A stretch of 8,302 nt of DNA from Actinomycetota bacterium (GTDB taxonomy: Bacteria; Actinomycetota; Actinomycetes; JACCUZ01), in the NCBI GenBank assembly GCA_030841245.1, contig JAVEDG010000325.1, forward strand, positions 1 through 8,302, read 5' to 3'. Below are positions 5,689 to 8,302 of this stretch, in pieces. Below the pieces are notes generated by a model. That model saw only the letters and a list, made by a program, of their open reading frames with translations, searched no databases and was not told the DNA's origin. A program made the position numbers and the translations under genes. Within the stretch, counting starts at the first letter, position 1, and each line of letters starts with the position of its first letter.

Positions 5689-6355
5689 CTGACCGCAGCC
5701 GGTAGCCGGCCCCTCTCACGGTCTCGATCGAGCGGCGTCCGAACGGGGCGTCCACCTTCTTGCGCAGGTAGCCGACGTACACCTCCACGATGTTCGGGTC
5801 GCCGTCGAAGTTGGTGTCCCAGACGTGCTCGAGGACCGTCGCCTTCGGCACGACCTCTCCCGCTCGTCGGAGCAGGAACTCGAGCACGGCGAACTCGCGC
5901 GCGGTGAGCGCGACCTGCTGCCCCGCCCGCTCGCACCGGCGCAGCGCCGGGTCCAGCCTGAGGTCGCCGGCGTTCAGGACGACCGGCCGTTCGGGAGCAC
6001 CGCGTCGCAGCAGGGCACGCAGCCTGGCGACGAGGACCTCGAGCGAGAAGGGCTTGGTCAGGTAGTCGTCGGCACCGAGGTCGAGGGCCGCGGCGATGTC
6101 CTTGCTGTCGTCCCGTGCGGTCAGGATCAGGACGGGCGCCCACTGCCCCCGGCTGCGCAGGTCGCGGAGCACGTCGAGCCCGCTCAGGCCCGGCAGCATG
6201 ACGTCGAGGACGAGCGCGTCGTAGACGAACTCCCGCGCCTGGTGCAGGCCGTCCACGCCGTCTGCGGCGACGTCGACCGCGAAGCCGGCCCGGCGAAGGG
6301 CCCGCTCGACGGTCTCCGCCAGCGAAGGCTCGTCCTCCACGAGCAGCACCCGCAC
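5678..6355 (-). CDS. OmpR/PhoB-family response regulator
   Basis: 225 residues, the standard length. The receiver domain (1-118) has the acidic pair in VEDE (6-9), phosphoacceptor Asp51 in LVLDVMLPG, Thr79 in LILTARD, and Lys101 in the LTKPFS switch region. The OmpR-type winged helix (about 128-222) contains LTAREFAVLEFLLRRAGEVV (150-169), the recognition helix region NIVEVYVGYLRKKV (188-201) and the C-terminal hairpin RGAGYRLR (214-221). When phosphorylated by the adjacent HK1 it should bind DNA, usually at direct repeats. The GTG start at 6355 has AAGG 7 nt upstream. Its targets are unknown; autoregulation and the exported-protein gene just upstream (47-bp gap, same strand) are natural candidates. 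Confidence 0.95.
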   Translation of the reverse strand: MRVLLVEDEPSLAETVERALRRAGFAVDVAADGVDGLHQAREFVYDALVLDVMLPGLSGLDVLRDLRSRGQWAPVLILTARDDSKDIAAALDLGADDYLTKPFSLEVLVARLRALLRRGAPERPVVLNAGDLRLDPALRRCERAGQQVALTAREFAVLEFLLRRAGEVVPKATVLEHVWDTNFDGDPNIVEVYVGYLRKKVDAPFGRRSIETVRGAGYRLRSDGG

Positions 6356-6362
6356 CGCAGCA

Positions 6363-6366
6363 CCTT
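6363..6366 (-). promoter_or_regulatory. Shine-Dalgarno of the response regulator
   Basis: AAGG ends 7 nt before the GTG at 6355. This codon begins the canonical RVLLVEDE receiver start, so the start is well supported. Confidence 0.6.
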
Positions 6367-6402
6367 GCCCTCGGTCGCCTGGTCAGTGCCTGTCCGCGAC
6401 CG

Positions 6403-7131
6403 CTACCGCGTGACACTCACCAGCTTGAAGACCTCGGAGCCTCCCGCGACGTCGCGCTCCATCACGATCCCCAGGCCCCGAGCGTAGAACTTCACCGAGA
6501 CGTTGGCCTTCTCGAGGCGGCTCCACTCGTAGCTGCGGACCACGCGGTGGTAGGTGCCGAGCGGCACCGTGACCGACGTACGGTGCTGGACGATCCACGC
6601 CTGGTCCTCCGCGTGGCCGCCCCAGTACTCCTGTCGGTAGGCGTCCGTGGGTCGGGGGTCGGCCGGCATGATCAGACCGGGAACGGCGCCGTTGACGCCC
6701 GCCTGCCAGGACCCTTCGCGGCTGGTGACCCGGCCGTCCCGGGAGTAGGTCGCCGTCGCTTCCCCGAGGTACCAGACGTTGCCCCGGTTGTCAGCGGCGT
6801 ACCAGTCGTGCGTCGCCTCCGCGACGGTGCCGTCGGCTCGACGCAGCACGTCGTGGATGACGCGGGCCCGCACCCCGTCGACCATCTTCGTGTGGTGGGT
6901 GACGGCCACGCGCTCGCGGAACTTCTCTGCGCCGTCCCTGCCGTGATACCTGAGCACCAGGCCCGGCTTCAGCGGGTAGTAGGGGTTGGCCTGCGGGTTG
7001 GTGAACACGGCTGTCGAGAACGTCGTCGGCGGACCGCCCACGGCTGCGCTGCCCGACCCAGTGGACCCGAGCACCACCCCCGTGGCCGCTGCCGCCGCCA
7101 GTCCCGTTGCCATCCACGCTGCTCTGATCAT
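6403..7131 (-). CDS. Exported conserved protein of unknown function between two sensor systems
   Basis: 242 residues from the ATG at 7131, chosen because GGAGG lies 9 nt upstream and a signal peptide follows directly: MIR, a hydrophobic Ala-rich core (about 5-22), then GSTGSGSAA near 22-30. No lipobox Cys, and no Cys at all in the mature chain. Landmarks are NPYYPLKPG (49-57), THDWYAADNRGNVWYLGE (107-124), GSWQAGVNGAVPGLIMPADP (140-159), RQEYWGG (166-172) and VKFYARGLGIVMERD (213-227). The alternating pattern and aromatic turns suggest an all-beta secreted fold. The layout resembles a family of uncharacterised exported bacterial proteins I know only by sequence pattern, without an assigned function. 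It lies 47 bp upstream of the response regulator and 120 bp downstream of HK2, all on one strand, so it may be a target or accessory protein of one of these systems. Confidence 0.88.
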   Translation of the reverse strand: MIRAAWMATGLAAAAATGVVLGSTGSGSAAVGGPPTTFSTAVFTNPQANPYYPLKPGLVLRYHGRDGAEKFRERVAVTHHTKMVDGVRARVIHDVLRRADGTVAEATHDWYAADNRGNVWYLGEATATYSRDGRVTSREGSWQAGVNGAVPGLIMPADPRPTDAYRQEYWGGHAEDQAWIVQHRTSVTVPLGTYHRVVRSYEWSRLEKANVSVKFYARGLGIVMERDVAGGSEVFKLVSVTR

Positions 7132-7140
7132 GGCCGTCGA

Positions 7141-7145
7141 CCTCC
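7141..7145 (-). promoter_or_regulatory. Shine-Dalgarno setting the start of the exported protein
   Basis: GGAGG lies 9 nt before the ATG at 7131. It overlaps codons 2-3 of an alternative upstream ATG (7149), which has only a weak GGGA before it, so 7131 is the better start. Confidence 0.7.
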
Positions 7146-7186
7146 GCATCAGATGTCCCGAGAGCAGGTGCGCCGTGGGCCGGCGC

Positions 7187-7199
7187 GTCCTCGCAGGAC
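7187..7199 (-). other. Small 5-bp hairpin in the HK2-exported protein spacer
   Basis: GTCCT-GCG-AGGAC on the minus strand, a 5-bp stem with a 3-nt loop, 3 nt past the larger hairpin. Too weak alone to be called a terminator. Confidence 0.25.
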
Positions 7200-7202
7200 C
7201 GG

Positions 7203-7248
7203 TTGCGCTCAATGTGGCAAACCGCACCTGAAGCCACGCTGAACGCAA
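7203..7248 (-). terminator. Strong hairpin just after the HK2 stop codon
   Basis: On the minus-strand transcript, 7248-7233 (TTGCGTTCAGCGTGGC) pairs with 7218-7203 (GCCACATTGAGCGCAA). The count is 13 Watson-Crick pairs, 2 G-U pairs and one C-A mismatch, with a 14-nt loop. It begins 3 nt after the HK2 stop codon. The two G-U pairs are favourable only in minus-strand RNA, consistent with a function in that transcript. The sequence after it is CCGGTCC, with no U-tract, so termination would be of the U-less kind proposed for actinomycetes. Confidence 0.5.
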
Positions 7249-7251
7249 TGG

Positions 7252-8302
7252 TCATCCACCGGCGACCCCGGCCGGGACGTCCGCCGGTGCGAGCGGCAGC
7301 CGGACCTCGGCCCGCAGGCCCGGGCCGGCATCGAGGAGCCGGACCGTGCCTGCGCAGGAGCGGACCAGGCGAGCCACGATCGCCAGGCCGAGACCGCTGC
7401 CTCCGGAGTCGCTCGCCCGGGCCCCGTCCAGCCGGGCGAACCGCTCGAAGACCCGGTCGCGCTGCGCAGCCGGGATGCCCGGGCCGTCGTCGACGACCTC
7501 CACGACGCCGTCATCGGGGTCGGCGCGCACCGAGACCCGCACCGTCGTCGCCGCGTGACGGTCGGCGTTGCCGATGAGGTTGTCGAGCACGCTGGCGATC
7601 GCGTCCTCGCCGGCCGCGACGACCACCGCTCGCTCGCCGAGGTCGACGAGCACGGGCACCCGCCGACCGGGGCGGGACGCGACGGTGGCCGCCACCGCGC
7701 CGAGATCGGTCCGCTCGTGGCCGTGTCGCGACGGCGCGTCGTCGTCCAGCCGGGCCAGCAGCAGCAGCGCGTCGGCCAGCCGGCTCAGCCGTGCGACGTC
7801 GACGAGCACGCCGTCGGCGGTCTCCTCCCACTCGGCGATCTCGGGGTGGGCCCGTGCGACCTCGAGCTGGGTGCGGATCGACGCGAGCGGGCTGCGCAGC
7901 TCGTGGGCCGCGTCGGCGACGAAGTCACGTTGCCGGGCGCTGCCCGCCGCCAGCCGGTCCAGCATGTCGTTGAGCGTCGCGGCCAGGTGGGCCACCTCGT
8001 CGCGGGTCGGCGGCACGGGCAGGCGGGCACCCGAGCCCGCCTCCCTGATCGCGGCGGCGCCTCGCCGCAGCGCGCTCACGGGCTGGAGTGCGGCCCCGAC
8101 GAGGAACCAGCAGGCCAGCGCGAACCCGCCGACGAGGGCGGGGACCCCGACGAGCAGCACGACCAGGGCGACGTGCAGGGTTCGCCCGGCCTCGCTGCCG
8201 GACACCGCGACCAGGACGGTCCTGCGGTGTGTCCCGCCCCCGGTCGTGGTCGCGACGACACGCAGCGAGTCCGACACGCCGATCCGCTCGCCGCCGATCA
8301 CC
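7252..8302 (-). CDS. Membrane sensor histidine kinase with HAMP (HK2), N-terminus off-window
   Basis: The frame is open to the right edge; about 350 residues are visible (numbered here from the codon at 8299-8301), and the start is missing. The visible part begins in the extracytoplasmic sensor, then TM2 (about 44-68) and a full HAMP (about 69-122, with LQPVSALRRG and DEVAHLAATLNDMLDRL). The phosphoacceptor is His133 in ADAAHELRSPL. The catalytic domain has an N box (LDNLIGNADRHA, 239-250), G1 (DDGPGI, 271-276), an F box (FERF, 285-288) and G2 (GGSGLGL, 300-306). All key residues are intact. The stop is the TGA at 7254-7252. By analogy with the regulator-kinase order of the neighbouring pair, its partner regulator is expected just beyond the right edge. 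Sequence around TM2 resembles HK1, suggesting an old duplication. Confidence 0.94.
   Translation of the reverse strand, partial: VIGGERIGVSDSLRVVATTTGGGTHRRTVLVAVSGSEAGRTLHVALVVLLVGVPALVGGFALACWFLVGAALQPVSALRRGAAAIREAGSGARLPVPPTRDEVAHLAATLNDMLDRLAAGSARQRDFVADAAHELRSPLASIRTQLEVARAHPEIAEWEETADGVLVDVARLSRLADALLLLARLDDDAPSRHGHERTDLGAVAATVASRPGRRVPVLVDLGERAVVVAAGEDAIASVLDNLIGNADRHAATTVRVSVRADPDDGVVEVVDDGPGIPAAQRDRVFERFARLDGARASDSGGSGLGLAIVARLVRSCAGTVRLLDAGPGLRAEVRLPLAPADVPAGVAGG

Larger units (their letters stand above)
7165..7248 (-). other. Candidate pseudoknotted RNA leader before the exported-protein gene
   Basis: The 14-nt loop of the hairpin at 7203-7248 contains CAGGTGCG (minus strand, 7230-7223). 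The segment CGCACCTG (7172-7165) further downstream is its perfect 8-nt complement. Pairing of loop with downstream segment would make a pseudoknot-like fold, with a 30-nt linker that itself contains a small hairpin (7199-7187). The 3' partner ends 33 nt before the ATG at 7131. It could act as a terminator with tertiary support, an attenuator, or a regulatory leader; chance cannot be excluded. Confidence 0.35.

Noticed and set aside
7132..7248. N-terminal extension of the exported protein to 7248
   Set aside because: It would place the signal peptide about 40 residues inside the protein and would encode through the hairpin; GGAGG directly precedes the ATG at 7131.
8299..8301. GTG at the right edge as the true start of HK2
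   Set aside because: A start here would remove TM1 and most of the sensor domain; the frame simply runs off the window.
1..8302. tRNA, rRNA, CRISPR array, insertion sequence or attachment site
   Set aside because: No cloverleaf, no regularly spaced repeats, no transposase or integrase frame and no terminal inverted repeats were seen; coding composition is even across the window.

Overview
This is an 8.3-kb chromosomal window from a high-G+C Gram-positive bacterium, almost certainly an actinomycete. The evidence is G/C-saturated third codon positions, frequent GTG starts, two apparently leaderless gene starts, and a typically actinobacterial gene mix: a CGNR-type zinc-finger protein, a winged-helix YcaQ/AlkX-like glycosylase, and OmpR-type two-component systems. 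The genus cannot be fixed from the sequence. No mobile element, tRNA, rRNA or CRISPR array is visible, and gene density is normal.

Layout from left to right. The 3' part of a LigB-type extradiol dioxygenase gene (DODA/YgiD family, + strand) converges on a soluble HtrA-like trypsin/PDZ protease (- strand). Upstream of the protease, on the same strand, lies a short ABATE/CGNR zinc-finger protein with a leaderless-looking start. A roughly 140-bp divergent spacer separates it from a small secreted protein of unknown function (+ strand). That gene converges on a long minus-strand block.

In transcription order (right to left) the minus-strand block holds five genes. They are a truncated sensor kinase (HK2, running off the right edge), an exported conserved protein of unknown function, an OmpR-family response regulator, a second sensor kinase (HK1, overlapping the regulator by 11 bp), and a YcaQ/AlkX-like DNA glycosylase. 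HK1 and HK2 look like paralogues, but HK1 lacks most of the HAMP linker. The exported protein lies between the two systems, which makes it a candidate accessory or output protein of one of them.

The most unusual non-coding signal is in the 120-bp gap between HK2 and the exported-protein gene. A 16-position hairpin starts three bases after the HK2 stop codon. Its 14-nt loop contains an 8-nt stretch perfectly complementary to a segment about 30 nt further downstream, so the transcript could form a pseudoknot ahead of the exported-protein gene. Other non-coding signals are two -10-like hexamers exactly 6 nt upstream of start codons (leaderless architecture) and a near-perfect 16-bp palindrome between HK1 and the glycosylase gene. 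All protein functions are read from motifs by eye; no database search was possible.
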